64,000 nt of DNA from Lamellibrachia satsuma. Its lineage: Eukaryota; Annelida; Polychaeta; Sabellida; Siboglinidae. The position numbers were made by a program, and so were the translations under genes. The stretch lies in NCBI GenBank assembly GCA_033239005.1, contig BSQZ01000001.1:11692500-11756499 (forward strand), read 5' to 3'. The notes under the pieces were generated by a model that ran no database searches, was not told where the DNA came from, and saw only the letters and a list, made by a program, of their open reading frames with translations. Of this stretch, positions 11,311 through 24,109 are shown in pieces; position 1 is the stretch's first letter; each line of letters starts with the position of its first letter.

Positions 11311-14135
11311 GCCCCTAAGGCTAAGTTAGGGCCTAACTATGACGTGTGGCTAGACATATCGTTGAAATGTAAATTGGGATGATGTAGCACATTCTAACAC
11401 AAGGTCAAGAAGATAGTTCGTAATCATACCATCTGCCACTTTCAGGCTTCACTTTGAAGTTTGGATTAGCGTAGTTTAGGCTTAGGCCTTAGCCTTTAGC
11501 TTCAAACAGTCATACGTCATGCCCATGCCGGTCCTTTCGTCATCATGGTCATATCACCTCTGACTGTGAACATGTTTTGATTTTAATACCAAATTATCTA
11601 TTATTTGTCTAGTGCTGTTGTTATCACATAGATTATACCGGACCTAGTCCCACACCTGAACACGGCAGGCTAGTGTTGTTTACCTTATGACACTAGTCTA
11701 TACGTTATACAGTACACTATATATGTTTTTCTGGTGCATCTATAAATAAACTATGGAAAGCCTATGCTAAGACTGTCCTTGTATTCGCATGCATAGTGTC
11801 AAATTACAGCTAGTGTTAAACCTTAATAACTACTGTCATAATTAAAATTAATTCTAAATTTATTTCCCTCTAAACGTGACACAAAAATTATTCCGCATTC
11901 GTGTGGATATAACAGTGGCGCCACACTGTGGCCACTAATCGACTTGCATGATTTGCTCTTCCGGACTTGCACACTCCGCACAGAAGGAAGTAGCACAATA
12001 TTTAGTGCAGTGCACGCAATGATGTGTTGAATGCGTTGTCTTTTCGTTCAAATTCTGTGACTTTTACATAATTTTGGAAGCTTCAAGTATTGTCATTAAC
12101 ATACCATATGGAATACTGGTTCGACCGAATAAAAATATTTAATTTTTGTTATCCCTTCTTATTCATAACTAGTCATGTTTCACTGCCTCCTCCTTCACCA
12201 ACCGTCTCCACTCCCCCATCCCTCGCTCTCATTCTCCACTCCCGCCAAATCTCTCTTCCCGCAGTCCTCCCATCTTAAGTCTCGGTCTTCCTATTCACCT
12301 TCCACCCTCCGCTCTGTCAATATTCCTGTCCATTCTTTAACGTTATCCATCCAAGATTTGGATGATCTGACTCTTTTTGTTTTATATTTCATTCCACCTT
12401 GACCTCGCATGACATTGTTTGTTAAATGTGTAGTAGTTGTATTGTCTCAAAAAAAGGAAACAAAAAACTGCCGACACATCACTTTTGAAGCTGTAACTGG
12501 AACCTTGAAGGGTTGTCTGCAATTACTTACTTTTATAAAATAAAATTACTTGTTACAGTAATACAGTCTATTATTTGATTTCCAATATATATATGACATT
12601 AACAAAAGGATGGTATTTGTATGTACTGCATGCGTAATAGATTGGGTAAGTACGTACTGCATTGATAAGCGAACATAATATTATGTTGTGTGAAGTAGTC
12701 TTTCTTCTCCTAAGACCTTTATTTTTATGCATCTGCTGACCCAATATTTATATTTTGGGAAAAAATTAAAAACTTCTCCTGGGCAGTTTCTCAAATACGA
12801 TTGTATTTGTCATCTCCATGTTGTATTCTCCAAGCTTAAGTATGATTATAAAAAATTAAGACCCTGGTAGATGACAGGCAGTCATCAGCAGGCCTGTTGT
12901 GTTTTTGCACACTTCCGGTCCAAGTAGTGCCACGTTGCATCAGCGTCTTCTGCAGTTAGTGTCATTTACTTATGTTTCCACTCACCGCGGATACAATCCA
13001 CACCAGTATTTGGACCGTAAAAAATGCAATATGTTAAACGAATGTATATTTTGTGTACATGGAATTATGTACCATATGTGGAGTGATTGACACAGAAAAT
13101 ATCTAGTAGGAATGTCGTTTACCGGTGTAAATAAAGGGTAGTTTAATTAACGGGACACAACATCACGCATGAATAAAGATTCGGACAGCGTATATGTGAA
13201 ATATTTTTTTTACCATATATGGCATTTGTTTCTGGACTGCTGAGATTTTAATTGTCGGAATATACTACTTTTATTTTTTCCTGAAAGACCGACCCGTTTT
13301 TTTTTTATATAAACCAAGTAATGAAAAATAGAAGGCCTAGTTAACAGAGCACTGTGTCAACCACTTGGTTCTTGTCAAAAACTAGTTAGAAGTCTTGATG
13401 TTTATTTAATAAATTATCACCTGTTATATGGGTTTGATTGCAGCATTCCAGTTCAACAAGTGAAATAAGCCATGTTTTCGGGGAATAGATTTGCATATTT
13501 GAAGCTTCACCCATATATAGTAGGACCAGTTTCTAGAAATTGCTGCCCTTGTGATATCACTTCGATTTCTGACTCAGAATATGTATATCTAGTTTCAAGT
13601 CTGTTGAACTGAACCAGCAAAACAATTCCAATATTTTCCCCAAAATTAGAATTTTGTGAATTTACCATTCCCTTGCAAGATAGGTAGGCGATAATCTCCA
13701 GCAAATTTGCTATTTTGGTATTGCTGTACTGTTGACTTTTCAAAATACCCATCTCCGCTTCTGCCACCTAAAGAGAAAGCAGTTACGTGAACCTGATTGC
13801 CTCATTCACTAACATATCGAGCAGAAATGCCAGGAGTTATTTCTTCAATTCGTTGTTAGATCCATGTAGAATTTCTTTTCAGATGTTTTACTGCAAGACT
13901 ATCAACAATGAACATTGCTGCTACATTCATAAATAAAAACTAAAAATTTGCTTTCTTTGTCACATAATATGCTGCCATAGCTATGCCAAAATTTGCTATG
14001 TACATATTAACCAAATATTTTGGCATAGTTGTGGTAGCACACAGTTTAGATATTATTTTGCGGTGATGAATTTACCTTGCCATGCATAAAGAGCCATGGC
14101 TGTGAGATAAGATTAACTGTCCACGTCGTGTCCAG
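11311..14135. other. Gene-free stretch between the foldback element and DDX31 exons
   Basis: AT-rich sequence. A pyrimidine-rich block at 12177-12400 (many ctcc/ttcc) gives spurious ORFs. I saw no domain, RNA gene or clear repeat. Earlier exons of the DDX31 gene should lie in or before this stretch, but I could not identify them. Confidence 0.4.
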
Positions 14136-15006
14136 GTGTCTAACTTGGAGGGCAAAATGGAACTGAAATGACCAGCGTCCAGCAGAAAGCAATACCAGTG
14201 TTACTGCAAGGTCATGATGCCATGATCAAGTCACAAACAGGCTCAGGTGAGTGGACATTAGTCCAGCTGTTGATTGAGTGGACATTTGTCCAGCTGTTGA
14301 TTGAGTGGACATTAGTCCAGCTGTTGATTGAGTGGACATTTGTCCAGCTGGTGATTGCGTGGACATTTGTCCAGCTGGTGATTGAGTGGATATTTGGTGA
14401 AGCAAATAGTTGGGATCAGATACTCGGATATTTTTTTTTCAGAAGACCGTGTTTGATGTTTGTATTTGTTGTATTTGGTCAACTACTGTTACTTGTATTT
14501 GGGACATTTGACCTGTTTGAACTTGCATATTTTAGGATCTTAAATACTACCCACCTAACTTCACCAAATTCTTCACCATTTAATTCACCAATAATATAAT
14601 ATTTGTAATTGCAGGTTATATAATTTATTTGGCCCTCCTGATAGTGTGTATTTAAAGTTAACCTTGTGTGTATATGACATTTTAATACAGCATATTTGAA
14701 TTTGATGAAGGGTATTTATACTTTTAAATAAAAAAAGGAACAAATTTGTATATGAAATTTTTAAATGCAGCATATTTGTATTCAAAGAAGAGAATAATTT
14801 GACCCCAGCTGTGGAAGCAAATGACTTGATCAGTGTGTGTGTATGACAAGCCAAAGGATGGGTGTATTATCTTGCATGTGTATCTGCGACTTACAGGGAA
14901 GACACTGTCATACGCAGTGCCAGTGGTCCAGAATCTACAGGCTAGGAGTCCATGCGTCAGCCGTTATCATGGACCATATGCCATCGTCATCGTGCCAACG
15001 AGAGAG
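14136..15006 (+). CDS. DDX31: ATP-dependent RNA helicase DDX31, two exons (Q motif to motif Ia)
   Basis: DDX31 (yeast Dbp7 relative) is a nucleolar DEAD-box helicase in large-subunit ribosome assembly. Exon 14136-14246 carries the Q motif region ([13 protein letters not shown]) and the start of the Walker A motif (SQTGSG). Exon 14897-15006 continues [15 protein letters not shown] and [12 protein letters not shown] (motif Ia). The junction is phase 1, with GTGAGT donor and TTACAG acceptor, and it rebuilds TGSGKT. Oddity: upstream codons in the first exon ([10 protein letters not shown]) are in another frame and run into TGA one base short of MTSVQ. There is thus a one-base deletion, a sequencing error, or a pseudogene. 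Motifs II-VI (DEAD, SAT, helicase C) were not found downstream in the window. A 27-bp array starts at the donor. Confidence 0.8.
14248..14396. repeat. Minisatellite, 27-bp unit, starting at the DDX31 splice donor
   Basis: Units begin at 14248, 14275, 14302, 14329, 14356 and 14383, each of the type 'tgagtggacatttgtccagc...'. The first unit includes the TGAGT of the functional GTGAGT donor. In the later units the base before TGAGT is T or the core has changed, so the GT is lost. The array therefore sits on the intron side of the border only. Confidence 0.9.
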
Positions 15007-15160
15007 GTCTGTGTTCACATTGTAGCTCAACCCTTACTGTAGCCAACAACAGTTAAGATTTGTATTATTAAGGTTTCATCAGTTTTGTGATATTATCATG
15101 TTGTTGCCGACTTGCCGTGCCAGTGTTTTTGTTCTCAGAAATTCCCAGTCCATAGCTCAG

Positions 15161-15827
15161 CTATGAAATATATATATATATAGCTTTTCGGTTTCGTTTG
15201 TGTGTAACCTGCATAAGTCGTCTAGTTTCAAATTTAAAGTAATAATGCAGGCGACATCTTAAGTACAAGTTAACTAATTGCTTAACAACGGAAGAATGTG
15301 AAGAACACACTTGTAAGGTGGAGAGTGCAACACGATTTGAAACAAGTTTTTCTAGTCCTTTTAAAAGACCACTGCTGGCAAGCAGATCACCAATGTATAG
15401 TGAAAATGTATGTTCCACTCGTTTCAAAATGTGCACAAGTTGTGCTGATGGTGCAGTCAAACCACCAAATGCACCCTTGTCATGACTACGCTTTCAGATG
15501 CATGTACATCTGTCCTTCTTCTACTACATTTGTCTCTGTAGTCACCAGTGCCCTCATACAGTGATCACAAGAAAAATCATGGATTTTATGCACCAAATAT
15601 CCACCTATATATGTGAGCACATTGGTAACTGCAGCAGTGCTTTCAAAATCAATACTTGAAATTACATGAACTTTCATGTCACGCTCTGTTGTAAGCCGCT
15701 TTGCTGATGGATTGCACCCATCACTGTCTGCAGGATCGCTAGATGCTTCACTGGACAGACGTGACAAAGTTGTGAATATGACATGTTCGTCATATTCACA
15801 GTTTGCGGATGGAATGCTAGCCAGCAT
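15161..15827 (-). pseudogene. P-element/THAP9-type transposase C-terminal relic
   Basis: Two overlapping minus-strand frames (15827-15486, then about 15480-15161) carry the conserved C-terminal signature of P-element-like transposases: TYIGGYLVHKI followed by a CDHC pair, then GAFGGLTAPSAQLV, a C-x4-H cluster, and LVNLYLRCRLHYYFKFETRR. The frame shifts between GQMYMHLKA and the GGLTAPS part, and the ORF runs into a short (TA)n. The N-terminal THAP domain and RNase H-like catalytic domain are absent. Probably a dead element inserted antisense in the DDX31 locus. A domesticated THAP gene exon is less likely given the shift. Confidence 0.7.
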
Positions 15828-16425
15828 TAAAGTTGAAAAAAAATTCTATATGCAAAGCAAAGGTTGACTTTGTGAAGAAAGTTGTGGCAATACTTTCTGT
15901 AATAGAAAAGTGTTTTGTGTGTTATGTTAAGGGGAGATATGGCAGGTGCAATGATGTTTTTTGAAATATGTTACTAAAATGTGCTTAATTCGTATTCCAA
16001 TAGCATTGTAAGTTTACTATAAATAAAGTTAACTTTATTGACGTACTTCTAAATTAGTTTTACTCATGGATACAGCTTGCATCTACCATGTAATAAAATA
16101 ATTTGTTTGTAAAATTTAGCGGGTTAACAAATAAAATGTGTTGAAAAAATTTACATTTACAATATATCTTTTGAAAATTGGGGGAAAAAAGTTTTTCTAC
16201 TAATATGTCGACTTGCAATATATACTAGACAATGTTTTGTTTTATGGTTTATTTTCCAACAAAATATTAAATTCCAATTCTTTTCACATGCAATATTGTC
16301 TACTGTTTTGCGGAACCACAAGGTAATCTGCTCACTTTGCACCAGCAATGGTACTACACTGTAATAACTTTGGGAGGGAGTCAAACAATACAAGATGGTG
16401 AGCATCACTAATATTTCAAAGTGTG

Positions 16426-16537
<112 letters not shown>

Positions 16538-17534
16538 AAATCAACTGATAAACACGACACACCTCAACAAAACACTTCTTTCAATTGAAGATTTCTAATG
16601 TTCTGACACTTTCTTTCAGCTTCATCTACAACTCTCTTGTCAAGTTTATCTGAAGCTCTCTTGTCAACGTCTTAGATGTCACTGGTTGTTAACGTGATCT
16701 TCATGAGCGGTCATCTTCTCTCAAGATCTGCCTTTCCTCTCATGGATGGTGTTGGACAACTGGTGCTTCATCACAGTTCATCAGCTAATGTGTAGCTGCT
16801 TCGCAGTGCTGTTCCAACTATGAGTTTCTTCATAATAATGACTCTCTCCTGCTGCTCAAGTGACAACCATGTCTATGGAATCATATTTGTGACGTACACA
16901 AAGTGCCATGTGTAAACTGGAAGTGAATTACATTGAATTTACAAGGATACATGTGCATGGATCTCATAAAGAATAACTAAAAACATCACGAGAACTGTTA
17001 ATTTAGTCATTAAAATACATTAACATTCACTTTCATATATTATTTGTGTGTGCATAATTGTATGTGCATTTGAGTCCACAGTTGGGTAAATTACTGTTAC
17101 ATCAATTCAATTTACAAATACCAATTGCAATGTAACCTCCTAAAAGACCAATTTAAATTCCGTATTGAAATATCAGTATATCAACAGAGCAATCACAGCC
17201 ATAGCATAGCCACGGCATAGCCATAGCCGAGGCATAAACATTAGTCATAGACATAGACAAATTAGACACCAAAAACCAACACGTATTTTAGAGTTATCAG
17301 CTTTATTTGATATCTGCATAATATTATCATACATGTAATGGTAAACATATATGACACATATAATGCAACACACAAAACAAAATATATATGCCAATGTGAA
17401 ATACTCATTTATATCAGCAACTTCAATGATAATGATCCGATGCCGATGTGTGCAATTGACTTGTTCGTTTGTGGTCTTGCCTTCAACGGATGTCGAGTTG
17501 TATAACCGCGTCAGTTGTGAAGACTAGTTTGAGG

Positions 17535-18508
17535 ATGTTTGTAATAAAAACAATAACATTCGAGAACAGTTTGCGTTTGTGCAGCAGATAGGATTAAACA
17601 TAATCGCATTGTCAACAGCGGTTTAAGCCGATTGCCTTCTCACCCGGAAATGTAACTAAAGAGTTGGCGCGTGCGGAGTCGAACTACCGGACGCGCTGAA
17701 TGTGAAATATTGCTGCCCCCCTACTTCGTGGCGCTGAACGTCAACTTACAAAATGGCTCCTTCATTCGTGACGTAGCTCGGTATACACTAGCTCTGGTTG
17801 AACCGAGTACTCTGTCTCTGACACAAATGACTGCAACTATGGTAAACATTCAAAATAACTGTATATAATCCTGATAATAAGTATTTGTGATGATATATTA
17901 TCCAGTTTACCAGACCGACAGTTACGAAAACCTTTACGTCACTGTACTCTTGTGATATTTGTAAGATTGTTTACCGTGCCCAAATGGCGCTCAAACAAGT
18001 TGTAGCTGCCGCCTACGTGGTCGTGCTGAACGTCAATTTACATAATGATGCTTCCGTGTTAATTCGTTCAGTGACCCATCTCGATATACAATAGGTTAGT
18101 AATAAAAATATTCGAGAACTGTTTTGTGTATCTGTAGCAGATTGGATAAAACGCAATCGACAGAGGTTTATGCAGATTGTCCTCTCACCCGGAAATGTAA
18201 CTAGAGGGTTGGCGCATGCGGATTAGAACTACCAGACGCGCTGATGAAAGTTGTAGCTGCCCCCTACTTGGTGGCGCTGAACGTCAATTTACAAAATGGC
18301 TTCTCCATGTTAATTCGTAGAGTGACGAACCGACTACTCTGTCTCTGAAACAAATGACTGCAAAATAACTGTATATAATCATGATAATAAGTATTTGTGA
18401 TGATATATTAGCCAGTTTACCAGACCGACAGTTACGAAAACCTTTACGTCACTACTCTTGTGATATTTGTAAGATTGTTTACCGTGCCCAAATGGCGCTC
18501 AAACAAGT
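17535..18508. repeat. Tandem segmental duplication, ~450-bp unit, two copies
   Basis: 17535-17999 and about 18092-18508 share long blocks in the same order: 'cacccggaaatgtaact', 'gcgctgaacgtcaa', 'ctctgtctctga', and a ~130-bp end block finishing in 'cccaaatggcgctcaaacaa'. The second copy lacks a short internal segment. The ORF at 17671 is not conserved between copies, so no gene is called. Confidence 0.85.
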
Positions 18509-18641
18509 TTTTTTATACTAAACATAAAATCAGGCTATAAGTGTAATATAACTGTGATTAATATTTCAGATGCCTGATTAGCGCTGTGCCTGTGCGGCTG
18601 TGGCCTGTGACTGTGTCCCTGGTAACTGGCTGCATCAACAG

Positions 18642-18890
<249 letters not shown>

Positions 18891-19202
18891 CATTTAATTG
18901 AAATATCATATTAAATGATGTTAACTTAGTTGAACTAATTCAATTAACAATATAAATTGGGGTTATGGCTTGCATATGGGTTAAGTCAGGGTTAAATAAA
19001 CAAATCTACCCTAACCATAAGCCAATACATTAAAGCCAAATATAACAAATATTATCATATTTAATAGTAATGACACTAAGAAGTTTTTCTTAAATTTTCT
19101 TCAGGATATTCGTAAGTTTGAAGAAGTTGGTGGTGCTGGATTTTTAGAACTCATCCTCGTCTTTGTTATAAGATTATAGGATTATCTTCTCTAACTCTAA
19201 AC

Positions 19203-19458
19203 TTAGCGGGCCGCGGGCTTGCGGGCCGCGGGCTTACCCATCTTTGGCCCGCGGGTATGGGCCGGGCCTGGGCCGGGCCTGAAACTTGCGGGCCGGGCCG
19301 GGCCGGGCCGGGCCTGGGCCAAACATTCACGGTATGGGCCGGGCCTGGGCCTAAATTCTAGTTTGCGGGCCTGGGCCGGGCCGGGCCGGGCTTGAAAAAT
19401 TATTGCGGGCCTGGGCCGGGCCTGGACTCTAACTGCTAATTGCGGGCCGGGCTTGGGA
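19203..19458. repeat. GC-rich GGGCCGGGCCTG-type repeat
   Basis: About 250 bp of degenerate 'gcgggcctgggccgggcc' motifs in an otherwise AT-rich region, ending near an (AC)/(CACG) microsatellite (19487-19523). The minus frame reads as Pro/Gly/Ala/Arg-rich repeats and stays open through the array. I regard it as simple sequence, not a protein. Confidence 0.85.
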
Positions 19459-20312
19459 TCAAATTCTTGGCTCGCGCAGGGCACTAACACACACACGCAC
19501 GCACGCACGCACACACACACACGCTATACTATTTAAATATATGCAACTAGTGATGTTTGTTTAGTGTTTTGTTTTAAATAATAACAAATCTTACTGGTTG
19601 TCAAAAACCCCACCCTAACGATTCACAAAGGCTGTCACTTAAAGAAATTTGCTTTATTAATTTTGTATCTTTAATGTTCTAGGCCAGCGAAGATGAGTAA
19701 AGCCAGGTGTTGTGCAGAAGCTCTGTATTCACAATCCCGGAGATATCTCCGAACGAAGTTGCCATGCTGAGAGACAATTCAATCTCCCACATGAAACAGA
19801 TCAATATCAGTAGTTACTTTAGGCAGTAGAATTATACATGTACGTTTTTATCTATCTAACTTTAGGCCTTGCAATGCAAAAAGACTGCATAGCTATCACG
19901 TTGATCAAACATAGTTCGATATACTAACATGCATACTGTTGTTGATATTTTAAAAACATATTAATTGAAATTATTTATTGTCACATGTATATAAACTGAG
20001 GCTTACAGAAGATAAATGTGTACACACTCGCTGCATACACTCTGGGTTCGTTCGCTACTACCCTGCTTCAAATTAAAAGTTTTATCATGCCGGAATTATA
20101 ATTTACAAAGTACTGGCAACAAAAGGTCTGTAGTGCTTTCATAGAAACATTTCAACTTTGGCAGGAAAGCTTCCTCGCACTATTGCTTGCTAAATTTTAT
20201 TTCCATAATGTTCATGTCTGTGAAAGTGTGCAAAACAAAATAGCACATGCTCCTTTTTGTCACAAACATTTTCCCTTACAATTGGTCATAATAGGGATGA
20301 CTTTATTCCATT

Positions 20313-20600
20313 CTACAAAAGAGAAATTCTCTTCGGGCACAATGTCGCTTCCCTCCTAGAGAAGGGACACTTAACTTCCACCACTGCATTACTGCCTATC
20401 AGTCCATCAGAGTCTGTAAGAAAGGGATGTTGAACAACAACAAATAATCCACACTTTTCCACCTCCAGTCCAGTCTTGTTGGAAAATTCCTTTAAAGCGA
20501 TATGCTTGTAGTGGCGCCCATGGAGAATTGGGGCTGTTGTCAGCATTTGGGGATGCATCACTGAGGTGCAAAACTTGTCTATCAATTGGCCATGTGTCAC
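20313..20600 (-). pseudogene. YqaJ/lambda-exonuclease-like nuclease relic
   Basis: The minus frame reads HYKHIALKEFSNKTGLEVEK, GLFVVVQHPFLTDSDGLIG and VVEVKCPFSRREA. This is the order of the YqaJ-type PD-(D/E)xK nuclease core: an E-x-A-like helix, then S-x-DG, then E-V-K-C-P. The usual first Glu of the helix is not evident, and the aspartate region reads TDSDG. Upstream codons continue in another frame (20640-20407), so it is frameshifted and short. In animals such domains commonly sit in transposon-derived genes. It is probably part of a dead mobile element. Confidence 0.6.
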
Positions 20601-20640
20601 CTATGAGATGGCACAACAATTTGAAGATGTTAGCTGCCAC

Positions 20641-22249
20641 TTTCTATCATCTTCATGCCAAAGGTGCAAGTTAGCCTAACTCTTTAAGTGCCTCAATCTG
20701 TTTTGCTTCATCTTCAGTCACCTGTCATCGAATAAACAAAAAAAAATAATTTTAAAACATGGCTCTTGTGTGTATCTGGTTCCTATGGGATGCCTCCAAA
20801 GCTGCTGACATGGTGAAAAACATCAATCTATTTTTAAAACTACTTAAACTTGGTGTTCTTAGATGGAGAGAAAGGTAATCTTTCAGTGGTGTTGCAACCA
20901 GTCCTAGTGTGTCAAATTGGGAACAGTATTCCCCTAATCTTCTTTTCTGTTAATGATGGTGTTAGATGGGGGGGGGCATGTTATCCACATTATTTAATGT
21001 GTACATAAATGATCTTATTGTGTCACTGTTGAAGCTATGTGTTAGTTGTTGTAGTGACACTGGGATATATGTCTATGAACGGACATACCACACACGCTCT
21101 ATTACTGACTATGGTCCAAGCTATGAGTCAATTTAATATAGTTTCTTGTTATTCATCTACTCGTCAACAAATACCCCAGGCCCAACTTGCAGTAATAATC
21201 ATGTCACTGCAACGTAACTGAAAGCTGAAGGTGCAAGAAGATACGCCGAATTTACGCTGGCGTTTATACGAGTACTAATAAGGATAACTTGCACGTTACC
21301 TTACAGTTAAGTCAACTTTTCTCCATCGGGTGCTCGCTCCTTGATACTTGAATTTTATCTTCAATTCATCTAGGCAGAGTCTTCCGCCCCACTCTTGAGC
21401 TAGCCTAGGGGCGGAGTTCCTGACCGGCATTTGTCAACTCGCCGATTTGGGCTTTCCGTAGCCAAATGGCTACGGAACTAATAACTTAAGTTTTAAAAGC
21501 GGTACGCACTAACCGTTTCACATGTGTATTCTATGACATACAACCGACAATTGGGCGTCAAAAAACTGAAGAAATGTGCTCCAAATAATTACTTATGAGG
21601 ACTTTTATCGGTGACATAGAAAAGATTTCACAATTAGCCGCCATACTGTGCACGTGATGTTGCATTTGGGTCACATGATCAAACGCGATTTCGTGTAGAA
21701 TGAGGCCAGAATGGGCCAGCAGCATAGACATAAATAAAACACCCGTTAGTAAGTTAGTAGTTTATAGGGGCATGATTAATTATGTAACTCTATGGCCAGC
21801 AGACGGCAATTCTTAGCGTGATCTTATATAGATCTACGGGAATCCCGTTTGGTAATCTCGCTCACAACAACATCCGGTTATATACAAATGTTGACAAGCA
21901 CATGCGTTCTGACAAAAAGATAACAATTTCACACTTTTACATGGTTATTGTCAGGTAAATTTAGTGATATACATATAAGAATGCATACACACAAGAAAGA
22001 CGTGTTTATTGCTCTGTTTATGACGTTTTTATAAGGTTTCACTTTTCATGAAAATACTTACGTTTTGGACGAACGAGATCTTCGCCCTACAACAGCTACA
22101 GCCAGATAGAAAACAATTGTACGGCGATTGACGCCACCGATCGGATAAAAAATATTAATCGCGAAATGTTTTCCCCCGACAATGTTCGGAATTCACCAGG
22201 TGACACCCAGTGGCGACGCGTAGCGAGTCACAAGGAACTAGTTTGATGC
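20641..22249. other. Gene-free stretch
   Basis: Mixed-composition sequence without recognisable coding similarity. A poly-G run (gggggggg, near 20970) and ordinary unique sequence were the only things noted. Confidence 0.4.
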
Positions 22250-22254
22250 ACGGC

Positions 22255-22640
22255 CAAAGTACCCGACAGTGGCGCTACTCAGCACATAACCACTACCTCA
22301 ACTTGATTATAAATTCAAAATGGACAGTGCGGAATAGTATGTTGGCTGGGCGACGCGATTGTTGTTTACGACTTGCTATGTCATTGCAACTGTGCATTTG
22401 AATATACGTAAAACAGTTTCAAGCAAAAACGAAGGGTATTTTGTTCCTATGCATATGTTCAACGCAAACACTATCCACAATTGCATAAAAGTGAAATTTA
22501 AAGACTTATCTATAAAAATTAGGAGATTACGAATTGAAATGTCGATGTGCACAATTTGTACATCAAATGTAAATTATGACAGTGGTGAAATCGTCAGTAA
22601 CGTACATTATAATCACTATGTGGCGCCACTGGAGGGGGAG
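22255..22640. mobile_element. MITE-like repeat family B, copy 1
   Basis: About 385 bp starting 'cccgacagtggcgctactca' and ending 'tatgtggcgccactggag'. The ends form a short inverted repeat around CAGTGGCGCCAC. It aligns with 22660-23010 and 45190-45560, sharing 'aacttgattataaattcaaa' and 'caaacactatccacaa'. Noncoding. Confidence 0.75.
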
Positions 22641-22659
22641 TTCATCCAAACGCACAACC

Positions 22660-23010
22660 CCCGACAGTGGAGCTACTCAGCATATCATTACTGCTTCAAC
22701 TTGATTATAAATTCAAATTGGATAGTTACGGAGTAATATGAACACGCAGTTGACTGGGCAACGCGATTGTTGTTTACGTCATTTCAATTGTGCACTTGAC
22801 TGCATAACATAGTTTAAAACAAAAAACGAACGTTTTTTTGTGTTTCTAGACACATTTACAATATAAACACTATCCACAAGTGTATGCTATTGAGAGATTT
22901 CTTGACACAAATTAGGAGAGTACCAAATGAACTAAAGATGTGCAAAATCTGCACATCAACTGTTGCGACGGTGGTGAAATGATTAGTGGCGCCATTTGTG
23001 GGACGTTTGA
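22660..23010. mobile_element. MITE-like repeat family B, copy 2
   Basis: Second, diverged copy head-to-tail with the first, beginning 'cccgacagtggagctactca' and ending 'attagtggcgccatttgtgg'. The two copies are separated by ~20 bp, so they arose by tandem duplication or by insertion into the same target. Confidence 0.75.
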
Positions 23011-23635
23011 CCCAAATGTCCCCCCAAAAAACGTCATATGTAGGTTTGTTTTAGACATTTGATGCCATTTTGCAAACTTTTGTTGCAATTTCGGATACTT
23101 TTTCCTATCTTTTTGAACTTGTGTTGCACCACAATTAGAAACATGAAAAAGAAGCACAAGAAGCAAAATACTTCCCATGTGACGTCACTGGTGGTTCAAC
23201 CAATCAGATTAAAGCTTCTCATTTTACTCACCTCTACTATAACCTTCGTCATAGCTAAATTTAGTTGCCTATGTTCTAGTCTACGTCATCATTGCCTCTG
23301 TCGTCCCACAATGCATTTCTGTATACTAGGTGAGCAACCTTTACTGCGCGTTGTTGCTCTGTTAAAAATTTAACAAGACAAGATTTAACAAGATTGCCAT
23401 CTCTAACAACAAGTTCCAGATGGCAAGTGGACAAGGAAGCCATTGGCTTATCGAGAGTCCAACAATTTTCTCATCTATGTGTAGCCCGCCCTTATCAGAT
23501 ATCTGTCAATTCTATTTTTAAACATATTCACACTACTAGCATTAACACAATCGTTTGGCAGTTTGTTCCATTCATTTATCACCCTCTGTGAGAATGAGTA
23601 CTTTCTCATGTCCAACCTACACTGCTCCTTAACTA

Positions 23636-24104
23636 GATTTAACAAGATTTAACAAGATTTGCCATCCAAGCCAAAGGCCCAGATGGCAAGTGGACAAGGA
23701 AGCCATTGGCTTATCGAGAGTCCAACAATGTTCACCTACTTATAACCCGCCCTTCTGATATATGTGTCAACCTTGTTTTTAAACATATTCACGCTGCTAG
23801 CAGTTACACAATCTGTAGACAGTTTGTTCCATTCATTTACTGTCCTCTGTGAGAACGAGTGCTTCCTGATGTCCAATCTACATTGATCCTTTACTAATTT
23901 TACCTCATGTCCTCTAGTTCTGCTATCCTTCTTGAGTGAGAAAAACATATTTCTATCAATATTTTCATACCCATTCAATATCTTAAAAACTTCAATCTGA
24001 TCTCCTCTTAACCTCCTTGTCTCTAGAGTTGTTAAACCACATTCTTTCAGGCGTTCTTCATAACTAAGGTCTCTAAGTTCTGGAATCATTTTAGTTGCTC
24101 TCCT
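23636..24104 (-). mobile_element. Second, 5'-truncated CR1 nested in the first
   Basis: It carries an uninterrupted ORF2 C-terminus (minus frame, stop at 23736), from PELRDLSYEERLKECGLTT to VDTYIRRAGYK, then the 3' UTR and tail repeats (aacaagatttaacaagattt in plus). It is closer in sequence to the 54.6-kb copy than to its host element. The host resumes on the other side at the matching position, so this is an insertion, not a tandem array. Confidence 0.85.
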
Positions 24105-24109
24105 TTGTA

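Noticed and set aside
12090..12402. Ser/Pro-rich ORFs
   Set aside because: Pyrimidine-rich low-complexity sequence, no conserved motif or splice context.
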